Below are positions 7,850-16,423 of a stretch of 39,758 bases of DNA, piece after piece. Under the pieces are notes generated by a model. It was not told the DNA's origin. It ran no database searches and was given only the letters and a program-made list of their open reading frames with translations. A program made the translations under genes and the position numbers. Within the stretch, counting starts at the first letter, position 1. Every line of letters starts with the position of its first letter. Origin of the DNA: a virus; the IMG/VR virus record IMGVR_UViG_3300043411_000740, positions 1-39,758 of that record. The stretch is one strand, 5' to 3'.

Positions 7850-8610
7850 CACTTCGGGTTTTCTGAGGTTTGTTTGATAGCCTTTGATATATTCCGCACG
7901 ACCTCCGGTGGGCAATTTGCGTCTAATATTCTCATGGCCACACTGGTAAATCTTTGGTCAACCGGCACCTCTAATTCTAAGCACTTAATAAGCCAGTTTA
8001 TAAACTCCGCGACCTCATAATTTGGTTGCTCTCCGCGACTTGCTAGTGACCAATTGTGGCTTAGTCCGTTTAGGTGTTGGTAGGTGGTTTCGTCAATTTT
8101 TCCAACCTTAACACCGAGGTCTTGTATGTCCTGCTGAAACACACCAAAGTGGTCCAATTTGTTTGGTACTATACCAAAGTTTTTCGATGTTTTGTTTAGC
8201 ACTTCCCGGCGTACAAAAATACAACATGGGTGCATGCGTGGTCCTTGATATGCGGCAATCACATCACATCCCGAGTTTTCCAATTCCTCAACATTTTCCC
8301 AAAAGCCATTGATGGGGTAAAAATCTTGCTCGGTAAACATTACCCATGGCGCATTGTATGAGTGAAGCAATGAGGCGTTGACCGATATGTTGCGCCAATC
8401 CTCGGTGCCGGTTGGTACGGGTGGTTGCACAAAATGTATGTAATCCTTAAACATCGCCTCCTTAACAAATTCCCGGTAATCCTCACCTTGGTTAGTTTCG
8501 TGAAATGCAACAATAACCTCGTTAAATCTTGGGCGATTATATCGGACCATTTGGCGCCAAAGAGGGTAATCACAATTGCGGGGCCATGTGCAAATTAAAT
8601 CAGTAATCAT
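7825..8610 (-). CDS. Glycosyltransferase-like protein (GT-A type)
   Basis: A 261-residue protein. The N-terminal part reads as a GT-A donor-binding domain (DLICTWPRNCDYPLWRQM...FNEVIVAFHET), with WVMFTEQDFYP near residue 91-101 in the place of the DxD-type metal site (E-Q-D here). A conserved-looking HFGVFQQD segment follows near 155-162. The end is Pro/Thr-rich because of a tandem duplication, and an alternative frame stays open past the stop to 7715, so the natural C-terminus may be longer. It probably transfers a sugar; substrate unknown. The start overlaps a tiny upstream gene by 11 bases. Confidence 0.65.
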   Translation of the reverse strand: MITDLICTWPRNCDYPLWRQMVRYNRPRFNEVIVAFHETNQGEDYREFVKEAMFKDYIHFVQPPVPTGTEDWRNISVNASLLHSYNAPWVMFTEQDFYPINGFWENVEELENSGCDVIAAYQGPRMHPCCIFVRREVLNKTSKNFGIVPNKLDHFGVFQQDIQDLGVKVGKIDETTYQHLNGLSHNWSLASRGEQPNYEVAEFINWLIKCLELEVPVDQRFTSVAMRILDANCPPEVVRNISKAIKQTSENPKWTTPPTPI

Positions 8611-8710
8611 AAAAATACTCGTACCTTAAATAATCAATAAAATTGACCATAAATGTTGGTATATTCCTATCTCTCAAGTCCGTAAGCATGTTGTATATAC
8701 GGCGCTTCAT
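8600..8710 (-). CDS. Tiny coupled protein between two glycosyltransferases
   Basis: A 36-residue frame (MKRRIYNMLTDLRD...) whose ATG overlaps the stop of the upstream glycosyltransferase (ATGA) and whose end overlaps the start of the next by 11 bases. The fit into an otherwise gene-tight operon suggests it is translated, either as a small peptide or simply to couple translation across the gap. It is basic and aromatic, with no recognised family. Confidence 0.5.
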   Translation of the reverse strand: MKRRIYNMLTDLRDRNIPTFMVNFIDYLRYEYFYDY

Positions 8711-9768
8711 AAGCCAAGTGTTTTATAAATTGCCTGCCTTTGTATAATGCGTTTCTCTCTCAATTGAAATTGCTGTATTATCCGGTCAAGCCCTTTTTTG
8801 TACAAATCGGCATACTCTACCAATTCCGCCGGGTCTCGTCTTTCCCAAAAAGTAAGCCACCATTGCACTCGGCGCTCCCACTCCATTTTTGAAAAGTCAC
8901 TATTTATGTCACACCAAGCACTCGGTAGTACGGTGGGACCATGTGGCTCCTCTCGTTTGCGTTTGGCTATACTTCTGCCTTGGTCGTCCATTATCGCCCC
9001 GCTTACGCCACTTGATAAGCTCCCAATGTGGCACCAAGGGGCTTGTCCATCAAATAGGTATCTATGCTCCTCAAAATGCTTGTAGTCGTCCGGGTGGCCG
9101 TGGTATTGGTTCATGTAACAAATACGCGCCTCCGGTACCATGGCTCTTAGCTGTAAGCTAGTCGATACAAAAGTGTCGGACGCAATGACCGGGGCCACCA
9201 CTTCGTAGTCGCCGAGTGGGGCGATTTTATCGCCTTGCACCCACGCTCGAGAATTGTAGTCCCGGTCGGTGGCCAATAACAATTCTCGCCTACTAAAAAA
9301 ATAGTTAGGCCAAAAATTGGGGCCTTGGTCCCCCTCTCCCTCGTAAGCCAATCCATACTTATTTTGGGCGGCAATTAAAATCTCGCGGTCACAACTGCCG
9401 CGTTTTCCGGCCACAATGTCATATTGGCCGCTCTCAATGGCATAAAAACACCTATCAACTGTACCTTGCTTGATTATGTATGCGTCGTCCTCAACTAACA
9501 TCACAAACTCCTCTGTCGCCTTTTCTAGCCCTATTCTAATCGCGTCGCCATGCTGTATATGGTGGTCGATAAATGTGTAATCAATCTTGTCCGGGTCCTC
9601 GGTGCATAAAAACTCAAGATATTCGACAACCTTGGCCTCTGCCGGGGTATTGCATATGATGTAGAGCTTGGTTATCTCATCGGACCATTTGGCGTAAAAA
9701 TTCTCTAGCCAATAGTGAAGTAAAAACGGGTCGCCCGGAAATGGTAATATGGCGGCCCTGCTTCTCAT
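8707..9768 (-). CDS. Glycosyltransferase (GT-A type)
   Basis: About 353 residues from the ATG at 9768, which overlaps the upstream stop by four bases (an upstream Met lies inside the neighbour). The N-terminal segment (RAAILPFPGDPFLLHYWLENFY) and EEFVMLVEDDAYI, with an Asp-Asp metal site near residue 91-94, are the hallmarks of a GT-A nucleotide-sugar transferase. Later segments (PNFWPNYFFSRRELL, CYMNQYHGHPDD) are acceptor-side candidates. The C-terminal 70 residues are helical and charged. Donor and acceptor are unknown. It works in an operon with two methyltransferases and four other transferases. Confidence 0.7.
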   Translation of the reverse strand: MRSRAAILPFPGDPFLLHYWLENFYAKWSDEITKLYIICNTPAEAKVVEYLEFLCTEDPDKIDYTFIDHHIQHGDAIRIGLEKATEEFVMLVEDDAYIIKQGTVDRCFYAIESGQYDIVAGKRGSCDREILIAAQNKYGLAYEGEGDQGPNFWPNYFFSRRELLLATDRDYNSRAWVQGDKIAPLGDYEVVAPVIASDTFVSTSLQLRAMVPEARICYMNQYHGHPDDYKHFEEHRYLFDGQAPWCHIGSLSSGVSGAIMDDQGRSIAKRKREEPHGPTVLPSAWCDINSDFSKMEWERRVQWWLTFWERRDPAELVEYADLYKKGLDRIIQQFQLREKRIIQRQAIYKTLGL

Positions 9769-10301
9769 AGATATAAAATCCCTGTCCCGGTGCCTCCTTG
9801 ACCCACCGTGATTGTATTGCGGGCTAATGTAGCCGCTTGCTCCCAAAATCTGTGTACCTCAACGCCGGGATTATCGACAATGTATGCGTCGTGAAATGCA
9901 ACAATGCCACCTTGGGCAACGGTTGGGGCATACATCTCAAAATCACGCCTGACACCCTCGTACATATGGTCGCCGTCGATAAAAAGAAAATCAATCAATC
10001 TGCCTTTGAGTAGTTTTTGCAATCGCTTCTCAATCTTGTCCAAATGGCTATCTCCTTGGATGATTTTGCAACCCTCCACGGCTTTCATGTCAAGCTCCTT
10101 GGTATCTATATCAATCCCTATCACTTCCGCCTCTGGCCATGCTTTTTTCCACACTTCGAGTGAGTACCCCTTATGCACTCCAATCTCAACAATAACCTTG
10201 GGCATAATCTGCTCCACCTCATAGAGTAGTGCGGTCAATTCTGAGGCATTTTGTGACGCCCGGTTATTGCTCACTATCTCCTGTATTTCGTTTATTTCCA
10301 T
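9765..10301 (-). CDS. SAM-dependent methyltransferase (class I, Methyltransf_24 type)
   Basis: A 178-residue Rossmann methyltransferase. Motif I is VEIGVHKGYSLEVW (about 37-50), motif II VIGIDID (about 60-66), then DFLFIDGDHMYEGVRRDF with the typical D-G-D-H and Y, and GGIVAFHD at the end of the next strand. This subgroup (relatives of CmcI and sugar O-methyltransferases) often modifies sugars in glycan clusters. Context among glycosyltransferases supports O-methylation of a sugar, but the substrate is inferred. It overlaps both neighbours by 4 and 10 bases. Confidence 0.8.
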   Translation of the reverse strand: MEINEIQEIVSNNRASQNASELTALLYEVEQIMPKVIVEIGVHKGYSLEVWKKAWPEAEVIGIDIDTKELDMKAVEGCKIIQGDSHLDKIEKRLQKLLKGRLIDFLFIDGDHMYEGVRRDFEMYAPTVAQGGIVAFHDAYIVDNPGVEVHRFWEQAATLARNTITVGQGGTGTGILYL

Positions 10302-10960
10302 TTGTAGTCTTTTGGGCTGACTTTATAAAACCCGGTCAATCCTCGGGGTGTTTCAAAGTGAATTGGTCGCACTTCGTCATTTATGACTTTGAGCCTCATA
10401 AAATCAGTTATTGGACCATATGGCCAAGCAAATCCATGCTCCTCGTTTGGTATCTGGTGCATGTGACGGTGTAAATCGTGAATAAATAGGAAACCGCCCG
10501 GCTTCAAAAACTCGTAAAACTTCTTAAACTCGGCAAATCTTGTTTGTGGTTCGGTGTCCAACAAAATCATATCGTACTCTCCTCGTGGTTCAAATCCGGC
10601 AACATCTCCAAAATGGCAAATGACAAAATCATTGAGGCCAAGAGCGGCAATGCGGGTTTGAGCGCGATTGTGTATCTCCGGTAAAAATTCAACCGTATCG
10701 AGTATGCCTTGCTTGTTGTCTCTTAGAGCGCAACCCATGTATGAGGCTCCGATACCCCAATGGGTACCCGTTTCCAATACTCGGGTTGGTTTTAATACTC
10801 GACACATGGCGTATAAAAACTCGCCTGTCTCAACTTCAATCCCGGCGTCATTGAATGAGGAAAAACCGGCCATATCTTTGTCAAAATCAACATTCCAAAG
10901 CCCCTCGTTATGTTGTTTCAATGTCTCGTCTTGGTCTAGCAATCTTTGTGTGATATTCAT
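10292..10960 (-). CDS. SAM-dependent methyltransferase (class I)
   Basis: About 222 residues from the ATG at 10960, which overlaps the upstream stop. Motif I is VLETGTHWGIGASYMG (about residue 62-77). A strand with YDMILLDTEPQ and a final GGFLFIHDLHRH complete the Rossmann core. The short loops and HD ending again resemble Methyltransf_24 sugar methyltransferases. It probably acts with the following methyltransferase on the glycan made by the island. Substrate unknown; a protein or small-molecule target is possible. Confidence 0.75.
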   Translation of the reverse strand: MNITQRLLDQDETLKQHNEGLWNVDFDKDMAGFSSFNDAGIEVETGEFLYAMCRVLKPTRVLETGTHWGIGASYMGCALRDNKQGILDTVEFLPEIHNRAQTRIAALGLNDFVICHFGDVAGFEPRGEYDMILLDTEPQTRFAEFKKFYEFLKPGGFLFIHDLHRHMHQIPNEEHGFAWPYGPITDFMRLKVINDEVRPIHFETPRGLTGFYKVSPKDYKWK

Positions 10961-11961
10961 AGTTTTAGGTATTCGGCCCACTTTGATTTTATAACTTGTT
11001 TGCCAAACAACTCAATGGCTTTTTGCCTGCCCATTTCGCCTATGCGTCGTGCTAAATTGTGGTCGTCTAGCAATAATTGTACTCTCTCCCTTAGCACACC
11101 AATATCATCACTTATAAAACCATTGACGCCGTTTTGGATTATGTCTTGCACCTCGTACAAATCACCATTTATGCCGTTTGAGCGGTTTAGGCTTGTCGCG
11201 TGTTTTGGACCAATGGCAACAATGGGTATACCTGTCATCATAGCCTCCATGAGATTGAGTACATAGCTTGCGGGTTGGGTGCCGGTGTAAACATAAACAC
11301 GGCCATCCCTCATCTTTTGGCGCATATCCGGGTATGTCAAAAATCCGCCGTTTAGCTCGTATGAGTTCTCATTTTTGGGACCGTAAACATGAGCATTAAA
11401 ACCCTTTACGATTTGGCAAAAAGCGTCGTAATTGCAAAACTCGCCTCGGTGTTTCATGTCTTGAGCAAATGTAATTACTTCGTTGCCGGCGCCGTTCCAA
11501 TCGCCAAATTCTGCCTCGTCCTTGTAAAACCTGATAATTTTGCTACATCCGGCGGTTGGGTCCAAATTCGCCTCTCTCGGGCTATACCTGACAATCTCCA
11601 AACCCTCGGCCACATACTTCATCAATCGAGCCTCAATGCTTGGGGTATTCTGTCCGATTGTTCGCAAAATAACTCGTTTTTTCTTAAACTTGTCCCAATT
11701 TTGCTCAATCCACTCTGGTACATGCATGACCATAATGACATCAAATTGGTCGATAAATTCTTGGGGGATATTGTCGCGGGGTGGGGGACTGCCAATAAGC
11801 CAATTCTCTGGGTGAGCCGTCAATGCTGGTCTTATTCCATCGACCGGGGCGGTTGGTACAACATAACTACCAAGAGAAAAATAATCAATTCCAAGCTCCT
11901 CAAATAGTCTAAGTTCGTCATATTCTAGTATTGAATGGCATGATAAATAGAGTAGTTTCAT
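10957..11961 (-). CDS. Glycosyltransferase (GT4-like, GT-B fold)
   Basis: A 334-residue protein. The start (KLLYLSCHSILEYDELRLFEELG) fits the first beta-alpha unit of a GT-B enzyme. The C-terminal donor domain shows VYVYTGTQPASYVLNLMEAMMTGIPIVAIG, equivalent to the E-x7-E region of family 4, although the first Glu is absent (TGTQ in its place). VNGFISDD and a C-terminal helical tail (LARRIGEMGRQKAIELF) are typical of GT4. The missing first Glu leaves donor binding uncertain. Both ends overlap neighbours by four bases. Confidence 0.75.
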   Translation of the reverse strand: MKLLYLSCHSILEYDELRLFEELGIDYFSLGSYVVPTAPVDGIRPALTAHPENWLIGSPPPRDNIPQEFIDQFDVIMVMHVPEWIEQNWDKFKKKRVILRTIGQNTPSIEARLMKYVAEGLEIVRYSPREANLDPTAGCSKIIRFYKDEAEFGDWNGAGNEVITFAQDMKHRGEFCNYDAFCQIVKGFNAHVYGPKNENSYELNGGFLTYPDMRQKMRDGRVYVYTGTQPASYVLNLMEAMMTGIPIVAIGPKHATSLNRSNGINGDLYEVQDIIQNGVNGFISDDIGVLRERVQLLLDDHNLARRIGEMGRQKAIELFGKQVIKSKWAEYLKL

Positions 11962-13088
11962 AGTGTAATTAGGCTGTCGTTGATAATTTGTAAGCGGTCC
12001 CGCATGATTTTGCCAACAACGGGCAAATCAAACTTCTCAATTATAGTTTTTCGTGCTTTCTTACCCATTTTGGCCGCTTTGTCTTGGTTAATAAATGACC
12101 ACCTTAGCGCCTTGCGTAACGCTTCAATATCAATCCTTGCCCATTTTTGGTCTGGTGTGTACCATTGCCCGTTATATCCAAGGTTGTCAACGGGTACCAT
12201 ATCAAACCCTATCAACTGTGCGTCAACACCATCGGTCAAATACTCATGTATGCCACCCAAATTGGTCGATATAATTGGCTTCTCCATCAACATTGCTTCC
12301 ATCTGAGGTATACCCCAACCCTCGCCTCGGTGAGCGCTTACAAAGCAATCAAATGACCTGTGAAAACGGTATATTTGGCGTCTGTCCATCAATTGTCGGT
12401 ATAAAAACACATCGGCATAATGCTTGAGACCCAATCGAGCCTTGAGTTTGCGTATCTGTTGGTCAATAGCCTCCCGTTTATCGGCTCCAAAACTGACTTG
12501 ATATGTCTTGAGTGTCAAACTAACCCCCTCAACGCCCTCAAATTCTCTCCAATATGCCTCCAATAGAGCCAATGGGTTCTTACGCTCTGTCCACTCAAAA
12601 ATACTGTAAAACTTGTATGTATCTTTGTTCTCAATCACATATGGGTCAAATTCGTCGGGTGTAATCTTGGCGTCAATCGCCTCTGGGATTATGTAAATGT
12701 CTTTTGTCACTCCGGCGTTGCGCATGGCTTGCTTGTTAAATTCCGAGCCTGTCCAAATCTCCTCAACCTTTTGCAAGTTAATGGAAAAATCCAATGGGAC
12801 CTTATCAGTCTCCCAAAAAGCTCGGCCAATGTTGTATTTTCCCGGTTCGTAAAACATCCCGTAAACATTGGGGGTGGTGTGAATAATCTTAAAATTGTAC
12901 CCAAGCTCGCGTTTCTCAAAGCTAATGGCCAAATCACCCAACTCGCCAAAATCTGCCAACTCTGGGCAATATACGGGGATTTGGGTGGTCAACTCGACAC
13001 CTGACGCCACTAGAGCGCCAATGTCATGTCTTACTGCCTCACCATATCCTGAGTAATCCTTGGCGGGTCCGGTGTATTTTAGTTTCAT
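11958..13088 (-). CDS. Glycosyltransferase family 4
   Basis: A 376-residue GT-B glycosyltransferase. The acceptor domain starts KLKYTGPAKDYSGYGEAVR (glycine loop). The donor domain has FEWTERKNP (Lys170) and AHRGEGWGIPQMEAM, giving the family-4 E-x7-E pair Glu256/Glu264, followed by KPIISTNLGG. These residues bind the nucleotide sugar. It retains every feature expected of an active GT4 enzyme and resembles the 401-residue enzyme two genes upstream. The start overlaps the zinc-ribbon gene's stop by four bases. Confidence 0.88.
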   Translation of the reverse strand: MKLKYTGPAKDYSGYGEAVRHDIGALVASGVELTTQIPVYCPELADFGELGDLAISFEKRELGYNFKIIHTTPNVYGMFYEPGKYNIGRAFWETDKVPLDFSINLQKVEEIWTGSEFNKQAMRNAGVTKDIYIIPEAIDAKITPDEFDPYVIENKDTYKFYSIFEWTERKNPLALLEAYWREFEGVEGVSLTLKTYQVSFGADKREAIDQQIRKLKARLGLKHYADVFLYRQLMDRRQIYRFHRSFDCFVSAHRGEGWGIPQMEAMLMEKPIISTNLGGIHEYLTDGVDAQLIGFDMVPVDNLGYNGQWYTPDQKWARIDIEALRKALRWSFINQDKAAKMGKKARKTIIEKFDLPVVGKIMRDRLQIINDSLITL

Positions 13089-13315
13089 AGTTTAATCAAG
13101 TCGGCGGGTCTAACAAAAGTAATCAGTTTGCCACAATTTTGGCAATTAGCTTGTTTTGGTAGTGGCTGTCCGTCCACATGATAAAAAGCAACTCCGGTAC
13201 ATCCCTCGCAATAATAGCGGTGGGTTGGTTTGGTTTTTTCTGGTACTGAAAAACAACCAAGCTCATCGGCTCTCGTAACTTGGTCCAAATTGTTGTGTAT
13301 TTGTTTTTTGTCCAT
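13085..13315 (-). CDS. Small zinc-ribbon protein in the glycosylation island
   Basis: A 76-residue protein with two Cys pairs (YYCEGCTG and ANCQNCGKL), a probable single zinc ribbon. The ATG at 13315 is chosen because a full AGGAGGTG ribosome site lies eight bases upstream; a GTG three codons earlier is too close to that site. It lies between two GT4 genes with a four-base overlap downstream. A regulatory or scaffolding role for the island is possible; nothing more can be said. Confidence 0.75.
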   Translation of the reverse strand: MDKKQIHNNLDQVTRADELGCFSVPEKTKPTHRYYCEGCTGVAFYHVDGQPLPKQANCQNCGKLITFVRPADLIKL

Positions 13316-13327
13316 ATAGCTCACCTC

Positions 13328-14533
13328 CTATCGTACTTTTTCCAAAGTAAGTACATTTTGTAATTTTCTTGGTTTCACTTCCATGTCCATAATCTCCTTA
13401 ATCCTAGCAACTGCACCCTCAAATCCCTTTTGGTATGTCCAACCTTTGACATATTCGGCGGCCTTGGTACCCATTTCAATACATTCCTCTTGGTGATTGA
13501 CGCACCACCTCATTTTTTTGCGTAAGTCGGCAACATCACTCACAAACATTTCGCCAACATCCATGTCCTTATACCTAGCGTACAAAGCCGGGCATTTTTC
13601 TTTTACCTTGACCTCGTACATGTATCGGGCGTCAAAATATTCACTTATGCCGTGTGCATTGGGGATAATAGCCGGCAATCCTGTCGCCATGGCTTCCAAG
13701 GGGGTCATACCAAATCCCTCACCGCGACTTGGAAAAACAAAACAATCGGACCGCTTCATAATGTCGTAAAGTTCTGCCTCTGGCACCTTGCCATGTATTA
13801 CTTCAACATTGGGGTATTCACCAACTGTAATGGGGAGTGGGGATTGATTGAGTGTAGTTTTGAGGATAAGTTTGACCGGCTCGGTTTTCTCAAATTCTGC
13901 CGTAAATGCTTTCCAAACCTCGGTAAATCCCTTGCGTATATTAAATGCGTTGTAATGTAAAAATGTGAATGGTCGGCGCTCCTTGCGGGCAACCTTACGC
14001 TCTATAAACTTAAAACTTTCCTCGTCATAGCCAAGGGGGACAACCTTAGTCTCGACCCCGGCGGCCTTAAAAACTTCTTGGTTCCATTTGCTTGGCACCC
14101 AAACCTCATCGGCGGCGTTTAGGTAATCAAGCCAATTGTCGGGTATCTTGGTACTCTCAAACATGGTGTAAATAATCCGGTATGGTGCTTCAATGCGGGG
14201 TATGCCATATGGGTTGTGAAACAAAATCGCGACTTTTTGGCCATTGTAGTGACTTGATACAGGTATGCCGGCGGCCTCAAATTCTTTAATCAAATTTTTG
14301 CTTGCAATACCATAACCGTCCTTGCCCCCCTCTGATACTGTCGACAAATAAATGCCTGCTTGTAATGAGTTTTGTGAGCTGATTTTGGCTATTTTTGCCC
14401 TTGCCTGCTCTACATACATCCGCTCTTGTTCTTCTGTTGCTTGGGTAAATCCGGGTTGGGTCAACCACTCGTTAAATTGCTTCAAATCGTCCATTTGTGT
14501 CATTTTTCCGGTTGGTCCAATCAATAGTGGCAT
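13328..14533 (-). CDS. Glycosyltransferase family 4
   Basis: About 401 residues from the ATG at 14533 (a TTG three codons upstream is possible). The donor domain has FNIRKGF (Lys201) and SRGEGFGMTPLEAMATGLP, with the E-x7-E pair Glu272/Glu280, which identifies GT family 4. The N-terminal 50 residues are an extra helical extension before the GT-B fold begins at about IYLSTVSEGG. It is the first gene of the sugar-transfer island, directly after the major capsid gene and its terminator. Sugar and acceptor are unknown. Confidence 0.88.
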   Translation of the reverse strand: MPLLIGPTGKMTQMDDLKQFNEWLTQPGFTQATEEQERMYVEQARAKIAKISSQNSLQAGIYLSTVSEGGKDGYGIASKNLIKEFEAAGIPVSSHYNGQKVAILFHNPYGIPRIEAPYRIIYTMFESTKIPDNWLDYLNAADEVWVPSKWNQEVFKAAGVETKVVPLGYDEESFKFIERKVARKERRPFTFLHYNAFNIRKGFTEVWKAFTAEFEKTEPVKLILKTTLNQSPLPITVGEYPNVEVIHGKVPEAELYDIMKRSDCFVFPSRGEGFGMTPLEAMATGLPAIIPNAHGISEYFDARYMYEVKVKEKCPALYARYKDMDVGEMFVSDVADLRKKMRWCVNHQEECIEMGTKAAEYVKGWTYQKGFEGAVARIKEIMDMEVKPRKLQNVLTLEKVR

Positions 14534-14541
14534 ATATGACA

Positions 14542-14547
14542 ATCATA
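14542..14547 (-). promoter_or_regulatory. Possible -10 box for the glycosylation island
   Basis: A TATGAT box lies eight bases before the ATG of the first glycosyltransferase and just after the capsid-gene terminator, where a new promoter is expected. No convincing -35 box is seen at 16-18 bases, so this is tentative. Confidence 0.3.
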
Positions 14548-14573
14548 CTATATATTCGAGGCTTTTTACATAA

Positions 14574-14596
14574 CAAAACCCGCCCTTGCGAGCGGG
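14574..14596 (-). terminator. Rho-independent terminator after the major capsid gene
   Basis: On the minus strand a CCCGC/GCGGG stem with an eight-base loop is followed by TTTTGTT. It lies 33 bases after the capsid stop codon and just before the glycosyltransferase island, so it separates the capsid transcript from the island. Confidence 0.75.
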
Positions 14597-14629
14597 AATT
14601 GTCCTGCCTTGCCTTGCAATGAGTTGAGC

Positions 14630-15544
14630 TTAAAAACTCTCCAATTCGACAATTCTGCGGGGGTCGAGTACGGCCACTCCATAGAGTAAGTCAATGGTTA
14701 ATTGGTGAGCGCCGAGGTCGGCGTTGTACCAAAATAGAGTTCTCACGGACAATCCAATACTTGGGTCGTTTACTATAGCAAAGTTACCACCAAAGCCTTC
14801 CGGTTTTGGTAATGGTCGCGAAGCTAAGACCAAAGCGTTTTTGGTATAGGCTAAGTTGTGGTAGGCAACCGGCGAGCCGGAGGTTTCTACCATTTGACTT
14901 TCGCTTATTTCAAATCCGTAAGTTCTTACCATCTGTCCATCTGCTACCGTGTTGTTTCCACCTCTCCAAGATTGATTGGTATATTTCTCTTGTGCGAGTA
15001 GGTCATTCATAACGGTGCTGTCTGTGTACAAATAGCGCTGTTCGACTTTAGGAACTTTTTGGTCTGTGAAAAACTTACGAAGTTTCAAAAGTGAGGCGTC
15101 AATTGTAGCGGCACTTGTTCTATCCCAAGTAATAGTATTAGTAATACTTGGATGTAAACCTGCGAGTGAGGCTTCCACGGCTTCGGCTAGTGCAATCGCA
15201 CCATCCTCACCATACCTATCCTGAGTGGCCACATTCTCCATAACTTTTGTTACATCATCAATTGTGAATGTAACCTCTTTGTGTTTGTTGAGTGTGACTG
15301 AAACTGAGGTACCGGTTGGGTTCTGCTTAGTGAAAACATTACCGGCAACTTTGTCGTTTGCGGAAACCGCACCCGTCTTGTTGACCTGAATGGTAGCACC
15401 TTGCGTGGCCGTTACATAATCACTATCGCGTGCAACTGTTCTGGCCAAACTGAGATAGCTTGGGAAGCGTTGAAGCACTTTGTTAGCAATAATTGTAGGA
15501 ATAAACACCGCATTAGTAGTGTTGTTGAGTACATTTTCTGTCAT
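14630..15544 (-). CDS. Major capsid protein (HK97 fold)
   Basis: A 304-residue protein that directly follows the scaffold gene, as the coat protein does. The N-terminal segment (NAVFIPTIIANKVLQRFPSYLSLARTVARD) is the typical N-arm. Helical and beta stretches follow (HKEVTFTIDDVTKVMENV, the spine-like TIDASLLKLRKFF) and the end is LLYGVAVLDPRRIVELE, an A-domain strand pattern. It resembles the P22/N4-type branch of HK97-fold coat proteins rather than classical HK97 gp5; no protease domain is needed or seen. A strong AGGTGGTG site precedes the ATG. Confidence 0.85.
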   Translation of the reverse strand: MTENVLNNTTNAVFIPTIIANKVLQRFPSYLSLARTVARDSDYVTATQGATIQVNKTGAVSANDKVAGNVFTKQNPTGTSVSVTLNKHKEVTFTIDDVTKVMENVATQDRYGEDGAIALAEAVEASLAGLHPSITNTITWDRTSAATIDASLLKLRKFFTDQKVPKVEQRYLYTDSTVMNDLLAQEKYTNQSWRGGNNTVADGQMVRTYGFEISESQMVETSGSPVAYHNLAYTKNALVLASRPLPKPEGFGGNFAIVNDPSIGLSVRTLFWYNADLGAHQLTIDLLYGVAVLDPRRIVELESF

Positions 15545-15577
15545 TTAATTATTTCACCACCTTTCATATTTTTATAT

Positions 15578-15603
15578 AAAACCAACTAATAATTTATGGT
15601 TTT
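15578..15603 (-). terminator. AT-rich hairpin between scaffold and capsid genes
   Basis: A seven-base stem (AAAACCA/TGGTTTT) with a 12-base loop, ending in Ts on the minus strand. It lies 34 bases upstream of the capsid ATG. It is too AT-rich for a strong terminator; it could be an mRNA processing or stability element that favours capsid expression. Confidence 0.3.
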
Positions 15604-15647
15604 CAAATTGTATGAGCGGAAACGGTGAAATGTGGGGTAGTCCTGAA

Positions 15648-16325
15648 TTAGTGCGTGTCGTCCTCAATCAACCCTTTGTTGTAGGCAATCATGATGTCTT
15701 TTTCGTTGTCCTTATAAAATTGTGCGTTGCTCAATTGAGACAACTTAAATTTTTTCGGTCCGTTTTCAACATCTGCGCCCGGGTTGGTCGCTGACCCAAT
15801 CGTTACTGTCGCCGGTTTGCCTTTCAAAAATGGCTTACTTGCGAGTAGCGCTTGGACTGCTTCGGTGGCTCCGGTAATGTTTCCATTATCGTCGACAACT
15901 ATGCTTGACCTATCCACTAGCTTCAATACTGCCTCAATATCCACAACGCCAACTTTGCTGGCTTCGGTGATTATGCGATTGTCTTGTATAGATTGAGAAA
16001 ACTTGGATTTGATTGCGTCACGCTCCTGTGACACCTTGGTTGCAAGTTCCTCAAACTTTTTGGCGTCTGCCAATCGTTTCTCATCCGCCTGCGCTTGCTC
16101 TCTTTCGAGTGCGTCTGCTTTTTTGGCGCGGTCGTTTAGGCTCTTGAAACGCGGGTGTTGCCATAGTCTCGGGTCGTCAAAAACATTTTCATCAAATGCT
16201 TTTTCGCCGTCTTTGGGCGTAACTGCGTTCGCTTCCGTGGTACTACTCGTTTTTATGGGGTCGGTCCCCGTACCGGGTTGCTGGTTGTTAAGTGTGGGGT
16301 TGCCCCCGTCTGCTGGTTCTGTCAT
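15648..16325 (-). CDS. Capsid scaffolding protein
   Basis: About 225 residues from the ATG at 16325; a TTG start at 16367 would add 14 residues. The N-terminus is disordered (Thr/Pro/Asn-rich), then comes a long charged coiled coil (DRAKKADALEREQAQADEKRLADAKKFEE, about 80-130). The C-terminal part ends FKLSQLSNAQFYKDNEKDIMIAYNKGLIED, a coat-binding type helix. This is the standard design of phage scaffolds, which guide procapsid assembly and leave or are cut afterwards. It lies directly before the coat gene. The ATG version begins MTEP, like the small gene upstream. Confidence 0.8.
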   Translation of the reverse strand: MTEPADGGNPTLNNQQPGTGTDPIKTSSTTEANAVTPKDGEKAFDENVFDDPRLWQHPRFKSLNDRAKKADALEREQAQADEKRLADAKKFEELATKVSQERDAIKSKFSQSIQDNRIITEASKVGVVDIEAVLKLVDRSSIVVDDNGNITGATEAVQALLASKPFLKGKPATVTIGSATNPGADVENGPKKFKLSQLSNAQFYKDNEKDIMIAYNKGLIEDDTH

Positions 16326-16384
16326 GTCTTGATTGTTCGTTTTTTCAAGTGGTAAGTCCACCCTCAAAGACTGTTAATAATTCA

Positions 16385-16413
16385 ATAATACCGAGTACAA
16401 GCATGGTTGTCAA
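16385..16413 (-). promoter_or_regulatory. Sigma-70 promoter for scaffold and capsid
   Basis: Minus strand TTGACA (16413-16408), 17 bases, TATTAT (16390-16385). It sits between the 43-residue gene and the scaffold gene. Unlike the leaderless promoters elsewhere it leaves an untranslated leader of about 50 bases before the ATG at 16325, so the scaffold-capsid pair can be transcribed separately and strongly. Confidence 0.65.
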
Positions 16414-16423
16414 ATGGCCGTGC

